Source: Microbacterium sp. SL75
GTDB taxonomy: Bacteria; Actinomycetota; Actinomycetes; Actinomycetales; Microbacteriaceae
Reading direction: 5' to 3'
Length of the DNA: 64,000 bases
Assembly: GCF_026625865.1 (NCBI RefSeq)
Contig: NZ_CP113067.1
Coordinates: forward strand, 2,604,001-2,668,000
Positions within the stretch are counted from its first letter, which is position 1. The number at the start of each line of letters is the position of its first letter. The position numbers were made by a program, and so were the translations under genes. The notes under the pieces are model-generated. The model was not told the DNA's origin. It ran no database searches and was given only the letters and a program-made list of their open reading frames with translations. Below are positions 31,552 to 41,610 of this stretch, piece by piece.

Positions 31552-32946
31552 CTAGGCGCGCCCCGCCGACACCCCGTCGCCGGGTGCCTCGTCGTCGAGC
31601 GGACGATCGACGGATGCCGAGGATTCGGCCGGCTCCGCGCTCTCACGGCTGCGGGTCGCGGCTCCGTGGGCGACGGCGTCGGGGACGCCGCCCTCCGAGC
31701 GGGCGGTCAGCGTTCCTTCTTCGATCGTGAGTCGCAGGGCGGTGCCGGCGGGTGCCTGGGCCGCGTCTCGCAGGACCGAGCCGTCGGGCAGCTGGGCGAT
31801 CGCGTAGCCGCGGGCGAGCGTCGCCAACGGCGAGAGCGCGCGCAACCCCGCGCCCAGTTCGCTCGTGCGCCGCCGCTCGGCCTCGATGCGGCGGTCGACG
31901 ATGTCGCGCCCGCGGTTCGAGAGCATCCACAGCTCCTGGGCGCGGGAGGTGAGCATGGAATGGGGAGTGCGCAGGGCCGGTCGCGAACGAATCTGCTCGA
32001 GCTGCGCGATGTCGTGCAGCACGCGTTGGGTGAGACGCCCCGTGAGCCGGGCGCGCAGCTGCGAGACGAGCGCCCGCTGCTCGCTCACGTCGGGCACCAC
32101 GCGCTTGGCGGCGTCGGTGGGCGTCGAGGCGCGCACGTCCGCGACCTCGTCGAGGAGCGGCCGGTCGTTCTCGTGCCCGATGGCGCTGACGACGGGAGTG
32201 GATGCCGCGGCCACCGCGCGCAGCAAGCGCTCGTCGCTGAAACCGAGCAGCGTTTGCGGGTCTCCGCCGCCGCGAGCGATCACGATCACGTCGACCTCGG
32301 GGTCGGCATCCAGGATCTTCAGGGCCGCGAGGGTCTCGGGGACGCACCGGTCGCCCTGGACGGCGGCGTGCTGGGTGCGAAAGCGCACGCGAGGCCAGCG
32401 GAGCTCGGCGTTTCGGTGGACGTCCTTTTCGGCGTCGGAGTTCTCGCCCGTGATGAGACCGATGCAGTGGGGGAGGAACGGCAGCTTCTTCTTGCGCACC
32501 GGGTCGAACAGGCCCTCGGAGCGCAGCTGGACACGGAGGCGCTCCAAGCGCTCGAGCTGTTCTCCGAGCCCCACGTGCCGCATCGCCGAGATCGCGAACG
32601 AGAAATCGCCGGTGCGGGGGAAGTAGTCGGCCTTCACGCACGCGACGACGTGGTCGCCCACCTTCAGGTCTTTCGGCAAGCGGTTGAGGGTGCTCGACCA
32701 GATGCGGAAAGCGACCGTCGACTCGGTGCCGAGGTCTTTGAGGCGCCCGAAGACGTTGCCACCGCGGCGGTTGAACGAGGTGATCTCGCCCTCGACCCAG
32801 ACCGAGCCCCAGCGCTCGATGAAGCCGCGGATCGTGTCGTTCAGTCGCGACACCGACGTGGGGGCGTCGGTGCTCGAGTCGCGGGGGTGCACGCTGTCGG
32901 CGGGCGGGGCCTGGCCCGCGATGGTCTCGGGCTGAAACGAAGTCAT
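31552..32946 (-). CDS. xseA: Exodeoxyribonuclease VII large subunit
   Basis: Catalytic subunit of exonuclease VII, 464 residues. The N-terminal OB-fold ([24 protein letters not shown]) is followed by the nuclease domain with [22 protein letters not shown] and [24 protein letters not shown] and a coiled-coil C-terminal region that binds XseB. ATG with GGAG 4 nt upstream. The C-terminal tail beyond EEGTLTARS is low in complexity and Ser/Ala/Asp-rich. It is divergent from ispH. Confidence 0.96.
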   Translation of the reverse strand: MTSFQPETIAGQAPPADSVHPRDSSTDAPTSVSRLNDTIRGFIERWGSVWVEGEITSFNRRGGNVFGRLKDLGTESTVAFRIWSSTLNRLPKDLKVGDHVVACVKADYFPRTGDFSFAISAMRHVGLGEQLERLERLRVQLRSEGLFDPVRKKKLPFLPHCIGLITGENSDAEKDVHRNAELRWPRVRFRTQHAAVQGDRCVPETLAALKILDADPEVDVIVIARGGGDPQTLLGFSDERLLRAVAAASTPVVSAIGHENDRPLLDEVADVRASTPTDAAKRVVPDVSEQRALVSQLRARLTGRLTQRVLHDIAQLEQIRSRPALRTPHSMLTSRAQELWMLSNRGRDIVDRRIEAERRRTSELGAGLRALSPLATLARGYAIAQLPDGSVLRDAAQAPAGTALRLTIEEGTLTARSEGGVPDAVAHGAATRSRESAEPAESSASVDRPLDDEAPGDGVSAGRA

Positions 32947-32999
32947 GGTCTCCGGAGGGTCGAGGGGGGCGGTTCGGCCGGTGTTCAGGGGCGTCCCGG

Positions 33000-33005
33000 T
33001 AGAAT
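33000..33005 (+). promoter_or_regulatory. -10 element of ispH (leaderless)
   Basis: TAGAAT ends 6 nt before the GTG start, which would put the transcription start at or next to the G of the start codon. There is no Shine-Dalgarno sequence in between. It is one of the cleanest leaderless arrangements in the window. Confidence 0.6.
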
Positions 33006-33011
33006 CGAGGC

Positions 33012-34073
33012 GTGAGCTCACCTGCCGTCCACCTGCCCGTTCCCCGTATCCCGGGTCGACGCGGGCGGCTCCAGGATATCCCCGTGAAGGGCCAGAAGAA
33101 GGTGCTGCTGGCGGCGCCCCGAGGCTACTGCGCCGGTGTCGACCGCGCGGTCATCGCCGTCGAGAAGGCCCTCGAGCGTTACGGCGCCCCGGTCTACGTG
33201 CGCAAGCAGATCGTGCACAACATCCACGTCGTGACCGAACTCGAGAAGAAGGGTGCGATCTTCGTTGAAGAGGTCGACGAGGTTCCCTCGGGCGCCCACG
33301 TCGTGTTCAGTGCCCACGGTGTGTCGCCGGCCGTCGTGTCCGCGGCATCCGACCGGGGCCTGCAGGCGATCGATGCGACGTGCCCGCTCGTGACCAAGGT
33401 GCACCGCGAGGCCGTGCGCTTCGCCCGTGACGACTTCGAGATCCTGCTGATCGGTCACGAGGGGCATGAAGAGGTCGAGGGCACGGCCGGCGAGGCCCCC
33501 GAGCACGTGACGGTGGTGAACTCTCCCGACCACGCCGACACCATCGAGGTGCGCGACCCCTCGAAGGTGGTGTGGCTCTCGCAGACCACGCTGTCCGTCG
33601 ACGAGACGATGGAGACCGTGCGGCGCCTGCGCGAGCGCTTCCCGCAGCTGCAGGATCCGCCCTCCGACGACATCTGCTACGCCACTCAGAACCGGCAGGT
33701 CGCGATCAAGAAGGTCGCCGTCGGTGCGGACCTCGTCATCGTGGTGGGTTCGGCGAACAGCTCCAACAGCGTCCGGCTGGTCGAGGTCGCCCTCGAGCAC
33801 GGCGCCAAGGCCGCCTACCGTGTCGACTACGTCGACGAGGTCAAGCAGGAGTGGCTCGAGGGAGTCGAGACGGTCGGCGTCACCAGCGGCGCCTCGGTCC
33901 CCGAGGTCCTGGTGACCGAGGTGCTCGACGAGCTCGCGGGAGCGGGCTACCGCGACATCGAAGAGGTGCGCACCGCCGAGGAAGACCTCATCTTCTCGCT
34001 CCCCAAGGAGCTGCGACAGGATTCCAGCGGCAAGCGCGACGAGCGCGCGCTGGGCGGCCGGGGGCGCGCGTGA
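33012..34073 (+). CDS. ispH: 4-hydroxy-3-methylbut-2-enyl diphosphate reductase
   Basis: Last step of the MEP isoprenoid pathway, giving IPP and DMAPP. Iron-sulfur protein of 353 residues with the three cluster cysteines Cys40 ([10 protein letters not shown]), Cys124 (DATCPLVTK) and Cys222 (ICYATQNRQ), plus [12 protein letters not shown] and [10 protein letters not shown] substrate-binding runs. The N-terminal 30 residues precede the usual fold. The stop overlaps the next start by GTGA. Confidence 0.97.
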   Translation: MSSPAVHLPVPRIPGRRGRLQDIPVKGQKKVLLAAPRGYCAGVDRAVIAVEKALERYGAPVYVRKQIVHNIHVVTELEKKGAIFVEEVDEVPSGAHVVFSAHGVSPAVVSAASDRGLQAIDATCPLVTKVHREAVRFARDDFEILLIGHEGHEEVEGTAGEAPEHVTVVNSPDHADTIEVRDPSKVVWLSQTTLSVDETMETVRRLRERFPQLQDPPSDDICYATQNRQVAIKKVAVGADLVIVVGSANSSNSVRLVEVALEHGAKAAYRVDYVDEVKQEWLEGVETVGVTSGASVPEVLVTEVLDELAGAGYRDIEEVRTAEEDLIFSLPKELRQDSSGKRDERALGGRGRA

Positions 34074-34654
34074 GCGACGCCGAGCCGCGCACTCCGGCCG
34101 ACGAGGCCCGCCCTCGTCCGCAGTACGGCGAATACGCCACCCCCGAAGAGCAGCGCGCGCGCATCCGGCGTCCCGAGGTGACCGAGGCCCTCGAGGCCGG
34201 CGTAGCCCCGCAGCCGGAACCGGTCGTCGAACAGCGTGCCGCGGCGAAGCCCTCGCCGATGCCCGCTCTCACCACCCGCGGGGGCCAGATCGACCGGATC
34301 GTGACGTTCGGCCTGCTCATCTACGGTCTGTTCTCGGTCGTCACCAGCATCATCCAGCTGCTCAACTTCCCCGAGTACGCGAACAACTTCGCCCGGGTCT
34401 TCCGGGTCGATGCGACGTTCACGAACCTCACGGCCGGATATCTCTGGGGCGCCGCGGCCGCGGCCGTCACCGGCATCGGGTGGCTGCTCACGGCGATGTT
34501 CACCTGGCGGTCCATGAAGCGCGGGCGTATCTCGTTCTGGATCCCCATCGTCGGGGCGCTGGTCAGCACGGTCATCGCCGCCGTCCTGTCTCTGGTCGGC
34601 ATGGCGAGTGATCCGCAGTTCTTGTCGGCCGTCATGGGCAGCGTCTCGAACTGA
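34070..34654 (+). CDS. Membrane protein downstream of ispH (DUF6264-like)
   Basis: Protein of 194 residues: an acidic, Pro/Arg-rich cytoplasmic N-terminus with a [16 protein letters not shown] motif, then three or four transmembrane helices from about residue 80 ([59 protein letters not shown]). The GTG start overlaps the ispH stop. I recall it as the actinobacterial DUF6264 family, but that name is tentative; no function is known. Confidence 0.75.
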   Translation: MSDAEPRTPADEARPRPQYGEYATPEEQRARIRRPEVTEALEAGVAPQPEPVVEQRAAAKPSPMPALTTRGGQIDRIVTFGLLIYGLFSVVTSIIQLLNFPEYANNFARVFRVDATFTNLTAGYLWGAAAAAVTGIGWLLTAMFTWRSMKRGRISFWIPIVGALVSTVIAAVLSLVGMASDPQFLSAVMGSVSN

Positions 34655-34709
34655 ACCGTTCTGCGCGGCATCCCGTGTTCCTAGAAGAAGAGGGAAAGGG
34701 GATGCCGCG

Positions 34710-35213
34710 GTGCGAGACGAACACGCGCAGCTGACCGCGCTGTACGACGCGCACGCGACCCCCGTCTGGCGCTACGTCGTGAGCCTCACCGGTGATCACG
34801 CGGGAGCCGACGATGTCGTACAAGAGACGCTGCTGCGCGCCTGGCGGACGCCTCGGGTGATGAGCGACGATCCCGCGAAGCTGCGGTCGTGGATGTACAC
34901 CGTCGCCCGCAACCTCGTCATCGACGAAGCGCGAAGCGCGCGGCGTCGGCACGAGCATCCGGTCGACGAACTGCCCGAGGTGGTCCGCGACGACGACACC
35001 GACGCGATGTTCGACGCCCTCCTCGTGGAAGAGGCGCTCGCCACCCTGACTCCTGACCACCGCGCCGTCATCGTCAGCGCTTACTACGGTGGGCGCAGCG
35101 TCGCTCAGGCCGCCGAGGAGCTCGGCATCCCGGCCGGAACCGTCAAATCGCGACTGCATTACGCGGTGCGGGCATTGCGGCTCGCGCTGCAGGAGAGGGG
35201 GGTGACCCGATGA
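34710..35213 (+). CDS. ECF-type RNA polymerase sigma factor
   Basis: Alternative sigma factor of 167 residues. Region 2 is AGADDVVQETLLRAWRTP with RSWMYTVARNLVIDEARSARRR; region 4 is LTPDHRAVIVSAYYGGRSVAQAAEELGIPAGTVKSRLHYAVRALR. GTG start with an AAAGGGG tract upstream. The stop overlaps the anti-sigma start by ATGA, the classic coupling of an ECF factor with its regulator. It should direct a small stress regulon that cannot be identified from the window. Confidence 0.95.
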   Translation: MRDEHAQLTALYDAHATPVWRYVVSLTGDHAGADDVVQETLLRAWRTPRVMSDDPAKLRSWMYTVARNLVIDEARSARRRHEHPVDELPEVVRDDDTDAMFDALLVEEALATLTPDHRAVIVSAYYGGRSVAQAAEELGIPAGTVKSRLHYAVRALRLALQERGVTR

Positions 35214-35908
35214 ACGACGAACACGATCGCCTGTCTATGTCAGACGGCGCCTACGTGTTGGGGGCCCTGTGTGCCTCGGACCGCGCCGAATTCGAGGCTC
35301 ACCTGGCGGTGTGCGCCGAATGCCGAGCGTCTGTGGCCGAGCTCGCTCCCACCGCGGGCCTTCTTTCCCGGCTTTCCCCCGAACGGGCTCGAGCGCTCAG
35401 CGCGACGACCGGACCTGTTCCGCTGGCCTCACCCGACCCGGCTCTGCGGGGACGCGTCGTCGAGGCCGCCCGACGTCGTCGCACGCGCCGCGTGGCAGTG
35501 TGGACGCTCGCGGCATCCATCGCCCTGGTCGCCGTCGCGGTGCCGAGCGTCTTCGCCGTGAACAGTGCGGTGCAGCAGTCCTCGGGGACGGTCTATGCCC
35601 TCGACGACGTGGCCGGCGCGCCACTCGAAGCCTCGGTCAAGCTCACGTCGGCGCCCTGGGGCACTCGCATCGACCTCGTCTGCCAGTACACGGGGCAGGT
35701 GCTCGACGCCCCTCCGGGCGGCTGGCCCTACGCTCTCGCGATCACCGACGACTCGGGCACGACGAGCGTGCTCTCGACCTGGCGCGCCGACCCGGGCTCG
35801 ACCACCGAGCTGAGCGCCGGCACCGACCTCTCCGCCTCCAACATCGGTGCGGTCGAGATCCGATCGCTCGACGGCGACACCGTCGTGATGCGGCGGGAGT
35901 TCGAGTGA
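35210..35908 (+). CDS. Zinc-containing anti-sigma factor (RskA/RsiW-like)
   Basis: Bitopic membrane regulator of 232 residues. The cytoplasmic N-terminus carries an H-x3-C-x2-C motif (His31, Cys35, Cys38 in AHLAVCAECRA), typical of zinc anti-sigma domains. One transmembrane helix follows at about 96-117, then an extracytoplasmic RskA-like domain ending in VVMRREFE. It presumably holds the upstream ECF factor until regulated proteolysis. Confidence 0.9.
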   Translation: MNDEHDRLSMSDGAYVLGALCASDRAEFEAHLAVCAECRASVAELAPTAGLLSRLSPERARALSATTGPVPLASPDPALRGRVVEAARRRRTRRVAVWTLAASIALVAVAVPSVFAVNSAVQQSSGTVYALDDVAGAPLEASVKLTSAPWGTRIDLVCQYTGQVLDAPPGGWPYALAITDDSGTTSVLSTWRADPGSTTELSAGTDLSASNIGAVEIRSLDGDTVVMRREFE

Positions 35909-35952
35909 CCCGCTCGTCTGCCCGTCGTCCTCCGACGATCTAGCATCGATCC

Positions 35953-36499
35953 ATGCCTCACCTCGTTTGCCGTCTGCGCCGTCCACAGCCTGCACCCGGA
36001 TTCCGGATCCGTCGGGGTGACGGCGATCGACAAGCGCGCCATCGAGGGGAGCGTGCGCGTCGGCAAGCTCGGCATCCGCTCCGACGTGCAGGCGAGTCGA
36101 AAGCACCACGGCGGGCCGGACAAGGCGGTCTACGCCTACGCCGAGGAAGACGCGACGTTCTGGGAGCGTGAGCTGGATCGCGAGCTGCATCCCGGCTGGT
36201 TCGGCGAGAACCTGCGCATCGCGGGACTCGACGTCAATGGTGCGCGTGTCGGCGAGATCTGGCGCATCGGCGACACCGTCGAGGTCGAGGTGACGATGCC
36301 GCGCACCCCGTGCGCGACCTTCGCGCGATGGGTCGGCGGCTCGACGGCGCGGGGCTGGGTGAAGCGCTTCTCCGACGAGGGGCGGCTCGGCGCGTACCTT
36401 CGGGTCCGTCGCGCGGGCGACGTGCGAGCCGGGGATGCCATCGAGGTGCTGTCCTCGCCCGAGGGGGCGCCCACCGTGCTCGAGGTGTACGGGAGCTGA
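35953..36499 (+). pseudogene. MOSC domain protein with an apparent +1 frameshift near the N-terminus
   Basis: The MOSC fold (molybdenum cofactor sulfurase C-terminal-like, YiiM type) is intact from the GTG at 36017, with GPDKAVYAYAEED, GWFGENLRIAGLDV and MPRTPCATFARWVG (conserved Cys). The family's N-terminal strand, AVCAVHSLHPDSGSVGV, is encoded in the same frame upstream of 36017, but its start ATG (35953, MPHLV) is one base out of phase. Removing one T from the TTT at 35966-35968 joins the two. Either a real frameshift or a sequencing error; as written, translation could only start at 36017 and lose about 21 residues. TAGCAT precedes the ATG at 35953. Confidence 0.8.
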
Positions 36500-36530
36500 G
36501 CCGCGTCGTCTCACGGGTGGTCGGCGCGCC

Positions 36531-36595
36531 GAGACGGCATTTCGCTGACAGTTCGGTTGCAGCCTGACGCCGGATCGTCAGCGAGATGGTGTTTC
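36531..36595. repeat. Dispersed inverted repeat, copy A
   Basis: Arms of 21 bp (36531-36551 and 36575-36595) match at about 15 of 21 positions as inverted repeats. The left arm is GAGACGGCATTTCGCTGAC. The centre contains TCGGTTGCAGCCTG. It lies between the MOSC gene and the fba terminator. Copies B (39103) and C (58526) share the arms. Confidence 0.65.
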
Positions 36596-36639
36596 GCCGG
36601 ACCGAAACGCCCGGCCCGGGGCTCGGCATCCGGAAACGA

Positions 36640-36669
36640 CGAACGCCCCGGCTCGAGCCGGGGCGTTCG
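36640..36669 (-). terminator. Terminator after fba
   Basis: A 30-bp perfect palindrome (left half CGAACGCCCCGGCTC), 15 nt beyond the fba stop codon on the minus strand. Confidence 0.82.
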
Positions 36670-36684
36670 CGCAGACGTGTTCGG

Positions 36685-37713
<1,029 letters not shown>

Positions 37714-37878
37714 GGAGGTGCTCCTTGGTGTTGTCGGGACACCGTCACTCTAGCGAAGCCACCGGATCGTGACGCGGCGGGCACGGCAGGAAGAGGACAC
37801 TTCTGCCGAACCGTTAAGAACCGTGATTCCTTCGTTGCACATCCGGTCAAATCCGGCGATTGTCCACGCTTTGCTGGA

Positions 37879-37884
37879 TACAGT
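37879..37884 (+). promoter_or_regulatory. -10 element of glpX (leaderless)
   Basis: TACAGT ends 6 nt before the ATG and no Shine-Dalgarno sequence lies between, which fits a leaderless transcript. Confidence 0.5.
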
Positions 37885-37890
37885 GGCCGC

Positions 37891-38880
37891 ATGGTGAGCC
37901 TGACTGCCGACATGAGCCCTTTGCACCCCGACCGCAACCTGGCGCTCGAGCTGGTGAGAGCGACCGAGGCGGCGTCCATCCGTGCGGTCCCGTTCATCGG
38001 CCGGGGCGACAAGGAAGCCGCTGACGGAGCGGCCGTCGACGCGATGCGCGCGTTCTTCAGCACGGTCAACTTCGACGGAACGATCGTGATCGGTGAGGGC
38101 GAGAAGGACAACGCGCCCATGCTCTACAACGGTGAGCGCGTCGGCAGCGGCCGCGGACCCCAGTGCGATGTGGCCGTCGACCCGATCGACGGCACGTCGC
38201 TGACCGCCGCGGGGCGCCAGAACGCCCTCTCGGTCATCGCCGTCTCGGATCAGGGCACGATGCTCGACGCATCGAGCGTCTTCTACATGGACAAGCTCGT
38301 CACGGGCCCGGCCGGAGTCGGCGTCGTCGACATCCGACTCCCCATCGCCGAGAACATCCGCCTCCTGGCGAAGGCGCTCGGCAAGCCCGTCGACGAGATC
38401 GTGGTGTCGGTGTTGAACCGTCCGCGGCACGAGAAGCTCATCGCCGAGATCCGCGAAGCCGGGGCCGGCACGCGGCTCATGAGCGACGGTGACGTCGCCG
38501 GCGGCATCAACGCCGCCCGCCACAACGCCCGCACCGACATGTGCGTCGGCATCGGCGGCAGCCCCGAGGGCATCGTGACCGCGTGCGCGATCAAGGCTCT
38601 GGGCGGCCACATCCAGGGTGTCCTGGCCCCGCGCAACGACGACGAGAAGGAGAAGGGCCGGGATGCCGGCCTCCAGGTCGACGGCGAGGTCTACGAGGCC
38701 GATGGTCTGGTGAAGGGCAAGAACACGATCTTCGTCGCGACGGGCGTCACCGACGGCCAGCTCGTGCAGGGTGTGCGTCGCGAGGGGGACTTCCTGTACA
38801 CCGAGAGCGTCGTGCTGCGTGGCGCCTCGGGAACGCTTCGCCGCATCTCGTCGGAGCACCTGACGTCGAAGTGGCTGTGA
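37891..38880 (+). CDS. glpX: Fructose-1,6-bisphosphatase, class II
   Basis: Gluconeogenic phosphatase of 329 residues, GlpX type, the usual FBPase of actinobacteria. Metal and phosphate motifs are GEGEKDNAPMLYNGE at about 68-82 and DPIDGTSLTAAG at about 97-108; GIGGSPEG and the lithium-sensitive superfamily pattern follow. The start ATG is followed at once by GTG, both in frame. It lies opposite fba, so the two can be regulated from one intergenic region. Confidence 0.97.
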   Translation: MVSLTADMSPLHPDRNLALELVRATEAASIRAVPFIGRGDKEAADGAAVDAMRAFFSTVNFDGTIVIGEGEKDNAPMLYNGERVGSGRGPQCDVAVDPIDGTSLTAAGRQNALSVIAVSDQGTMLDASSVFYMDKLVTGPAGVGVVDIRLPIAENIRLLAKALGKPVDEIVVSVLNRPRHEKLIAEIREAGAGTRLMSDGDVAGGINAARHNARTDMCVGIGGSPEGIVTACAIKALGGHIQGVLAPRNDDEKEKGRDAGLQVDGEVYEADGLVKGKNTIFVATGVTDGQLVQGVRREGDFLYTESVVLRGASGTLRRISSEHLTSKWL

Positions 38881-38885
38881 CGTTT

Positions 38886-39016
38886 GGGCTGACGCTTCGG
38901 CGTTGAGTCGCTGGGCGGACGCCACGGCGTTGACGTCACGGCGCTGACGCCACGGTGCTGACGCCACGGTGCTGACGCCACGGTGCTGATGTGCGAGTGC
39001 TGACGCCACGGCGCTG
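38886..39016. repeat. Degenerate 14-bp tandem repeat (minisatellite)
   Basis: About nine units of a 14-bp sequence with consensus GGTGCTGACGCCAC. The middle units (38954-38967 and 38968-38981) are identical; outer units diverge (GGCGTTGACGTCAC, GGCGCTGACGCCAC). It starts 6 nt after the glpX stop codon. No protein-coding role is apparent. Confidence 0.85.
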
Positions 39017-39369
39017 GGGTCTCGCTAGGACTCTGGAGTCGGTGTCGCGATGTCGTCGTGAGCTTGTGTTGGGGGCTTTCCGTCCGAGACACCTCTGATC
39101 GTGAGACTGCATCTCGCTGACAGATCGGTTGCAAGTCGCAACTGTCTTGTCAGCGGAATGCCGTCCCGGCGGTGGGGCGGGGGCCCGGCGTCCGAGCACG
39201 CTCCGGCGCCCGGGGGAACCGGCGACGTGCCGAGAGTCCCGCGATGTGCAGATACAGCCGGGCGTGTCGTGACGCAAGCGTGACCGGCCCAGGAGGCCGT
39301 GTCTGGCAGAATCGAACGCAGTGTCAACGGCGACGCTGTGTTCTTCCGAGACCCGAAGGGGGATCGTCC
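39017..39369. other. Gene-free interval downstream of the minisatellite
   Basis: About 350 bases containing repeat copy B and no credible gene. A CAGAAT box near 39308 could be the -10 of the small gene that follows. Confidence 0.5.
39103..39167. repeat. Dispersed inverted repeat, copy B
   Basis: Arms 39103-39123 (GAGACTGCATCTCGCTGACAG) and 39147-39167 match at 16 of 21 positions as inverted repeats. The centre holds a second hairpin, GTTGC (39128-39132) with GCAAC (39138-39142). A transcript through here could form a nested stem-loop. Confidence 0.7.
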
Positions 39370-39579
39370 ATGGCAGCTCCGACGAATCACACCGCACCTC
39401 AGACAGGTGCACAGGCGGTCATCGCCAGCGCGGTCGATCCCGCGCGTCGACCGGACGTGCTGTTGCGCGTGCGTCGCGACGAGGGTCACGAGGTCAGCGC
39501 GTGGTGGATGGTCGGCGCGTTCGTCGCCGTTTCGACCGCCGTGGTCAGCCTGCTGAGCTGGGTTCCCGGCGGCGCCTGA
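39370..39579 (+). CDS. Small single-helix membrane protein of unknown function
   Basis: A 69-residue protein with a polar N-terminus and a C-terminal transmembrane helix (about 47-65; WWMVGAFVAVSTAVVSLLSWV). The ATG is preceded by GAAGGGGG at about 8 nt, a reasonable ribosome binding site. I recognise no family. It could be a tail-anchored peptide. It is convergent with rmuC. Confidence 0.6.
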   Translation: MAAPTNHTAPQTGAQAVIASAVDPARRPDVLLRVRRDEGHEVSAWWMVGAFVAVSTAVVSLLSWVPGGA

Positions 39580-39636
39580 GCCGCACCGCCGTCGTTCCGC
39601 TCGCTCCTGTGAACGCGGCGATGGGCGCGTGACCCT

Positions 39637-40962
39637 CTACGACTCGTCGTCGAAGAGACCCGCCCGCTCGCGAATGGCTCCCACATCGGCGTGCGCCGTC
39701 GCCTGGTCGCCCGCGGTGTCTTCCCGTGGAGCGTCGCCGTCCCCCATCTCGATCATCTCGGGCGCCGTCCACCGACGCGGTGCCGCTTCGAGAGCGGCGG
39801 GCGCGGAAACCGCGTCGAGCTTCGTCTCGTCGATACCGGGAAACTTGCGCGCCGTCACGAGTACCCGCGACTCCAACGATCCGGCGAACCGGTTGTAGCT
39901 GTCGACGGTCTTCTCGATCGCCCGTCGCAGGTCGTTCGCGTGCTCGGCGAGCTTTCCGACGCGTTCGTACAGCTCCGTGCCCAGCGCGAAGAGCGTCCGG
40001 GCTTCGTCGGACACGTCCTGCTGGGTCCAGGTGAACGCGACGGTCTTGAGCACCGCCCACAGGTTGACGGGGGAGGCGAGAGCCACACGTCGCGTGAAGG
40101 CGTAGTCGAGCAGGGTCGGGTCTTCGTCGAGGGCCGACGCGAGCAGCGACTCGCTCGGGAGGAAGCACACGACGAACTCCGGGCTCGTGGTGAGGCCCGC
40201 CCAGTACGCCTTCTTCGCCAGAGCATCGACGTGCGCGCGCACCGCTCTCGCGTGCTTGGCGAGAAGCGCCGCACGACGGGCCCCCTCGTCGCCGTGCGCC
40301 GTCACCGGAATCGCGCTTGCCTGCAGATACGCGTCGAGGGGGACCTTGGCATCCACCGCCAGGGACTTGCCTCCGGGGAGGCGCACCACCATGTCGGGGC
40401 GACCAGCACCGGCGTCGCTCGAGATCGCCGTCTGCAGGTCGAAGTCGACGTAGCGCGTGAGCCCGGCGGCTTCGACGACCCGGCGCAGCTGGGTCTCGCC
40501 CCAGACGCCCCGCGTGGTTCCGGAGCGCATGGCTGAGGCGAGCGACTCGGTGGTCGCGCGAAGGGCCTCGTCGGCTTCGCGGGACAGGCGCAGTTGCTCG
40601 CCGAGGGCGGAGTACTGCTCGACCCGGTCGCGCTCGAGGCCGTCGACCTTGCGCTGCATGGCGTCGAGCGTCTCGCGTACCGGGTCGAGCGCGCGCAGTA
40701 CGGTCTGCTCCCGGCGCTCGCGCTCTTCGCGGGCCGCTTGGTCGGCGCGCGATTGACCCACGAGCTCGCGGTACAGCGAGATCTGGTGGTCGAGCTGCGC
40801 CTGCACGCCGTCGCGCGCGGTCTCGGCCGCGGCCACCCGTGCGCCCAGGGCCTGCTCGCCGACGGCGTGGCGGGTGGCGGTGCGCGAGGAACCCACGAAC
40901 CACCCGCCGACGACGCCGACGGCGAGGGCGAGGATCGCGAAGACGAGAGCGATGGCATCCAT
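39637..40962 (-). CDS. rmuC: DNA recombination protein RmuC homologue
   Basis: Protein of 441 residues: an N-terminal transmembrane helix (about 3-23), a long coiled coil (about 35-140) and the RmuC nuclease-like domain with VWGETQLRRVVEAAGL, RPDMVVRLPGGKSLAVDAKVPLDAYL and YAFTRRVALASPVNLWAVLKTVA. E. coli RmuC limits inversion at short inverted repeats. Start is uncertain between ATG 40962 and GTG 40977; GGAGGT is badly spaced for either. The C-terminal 40 residues are acidic and low in complexity. Confidence 0.93.
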   Translation of the reverse strand: MDAIALVFAILALAVGVVGGWFVGSSRTATRHAVGEQALGARVAAAETARDGVQAQLDHQISLYRELVGQSRADQAAREERERREQTVLRALDPVRETLDAMQRKVDGLERDRVEQYSALGEQLRLSREADEALRATTESLASAMRSGTTRGVWGETQLRRVVEAAGLTRYVDFDLQTAISSDAGAGRPDMVVRLPGGKSLAVDAKVPLDAYLQASAIPVTAHGDEGARRAALLAKHARAVRAHVDALAKKAYWAGLTTSPEFVVCFLPSESLLASALDEDPTLLDYAFTRRVALASPVNLWAVLKTVAFTWTQQDVSDEARTLFALGTELYERVGKLAEHANDLRRAIEKTVDSYNRFAGSLESRVLVTARKFPGIDETKLDAVSAPAALEAAPRRWTAPEMIEMGDGDAPREDTAGDQATAHADVGAIRERAGLFDDES

Positions 40963-41016
40963 GGGGTCAGCTTGCACCAGACCTCCGACATCGCCGGAGA
41001 GACTGTCCGATGGGGG

Positions 41017-41610
41017 TTAGGCGACCGCCCGCTCGGCGGGCTCGGCGACGATCTGCGAGACCCGCACGCCCAGATGCGCAGCCAGGGCGTGCACGTCATC
41101 GACGCCCGCGCGGCGGGCGCAGTCGATCGTGATCTCGGCACAGGCGACGGCGTCGGCGAGAGCGTCGTGGTGCGCGAAGGGGGAGCAACCCGCCTCGGCG
41201 GCGACAAGCGGAAGGCGGTACGAATCGAGCGTGTACGTCTTGCGAGACATCTGCACACTGCACATGTAGCGGTACGGCGGGCACTCGTCGCCGGTCGCGG
41301 CGCACGCGCGACGCAGCACCGACATGTCGAAGCCTGCGTTGTGCGCGACCAGGACGTCGGCTCCCGCGAAAGCGGTCAGACGCTCGAGCTGCGCCGACCA
41401 GTCGGGGGCGTTCACCACGTCGGAGGGCTGAATGCCGTGGATCCCGACGTTGATCGGGGCGAAGTGGTCGTGACCGGCGGGAGGCTTTATCAGCCAGGCC
41501 GCGGTTGCGACGACACGGCCGTCGCGGACACGGGCAAGACCCACCGCGCACGCCGACGCACCACTGGAGTTCGCCGTCTCGAAGTCGATCGCGGTGAAGT
41601 CCAAAGCCAC
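41017..41610 (-). CDS. DEDDh 3'-5' exonuclease (DnaQ-like)
   Basis: Exonuclease of 197 residues with the acidic motifs Asp9-Glu11 (TAIDFETAN), Asp in VAHNAGFD near residue 100 and the histidine motif HHDALADAVACAEI near 150. This is the epsilon-like proofreading fold without a polymerase-binding extension, close to the short exonucleases annotated as DNA polymerase III epsilon homologues. The start is GTG with no clear ribosome binding site. The C-terminal 40 residues resemble a small helical domain. Confidence 0.88.
   Translation of the reverse strand: MALDFTAIDFETANSSGASACAVGLARVRDGRVVATAAWLIKPPAGHDHFAPINVGIHGIQPSDVVNAPDWSAQLERLTAFAGADVLVAHNAGFDMSVLRRACAATGDECPPYRYMCSVQMSRKTYTLDSYRLPLVAAEAGCSPFAHHDALADAVACAEITIDCARRAGVDDVHALAAHLGVRVSQIVAEPAERAVA

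Noticed and set aside
38886..39016. Possible CRISPR array
   Set aside because: Units are 14 bp, directly adjacent with no spacers, and degenerate; no cas genes are present.
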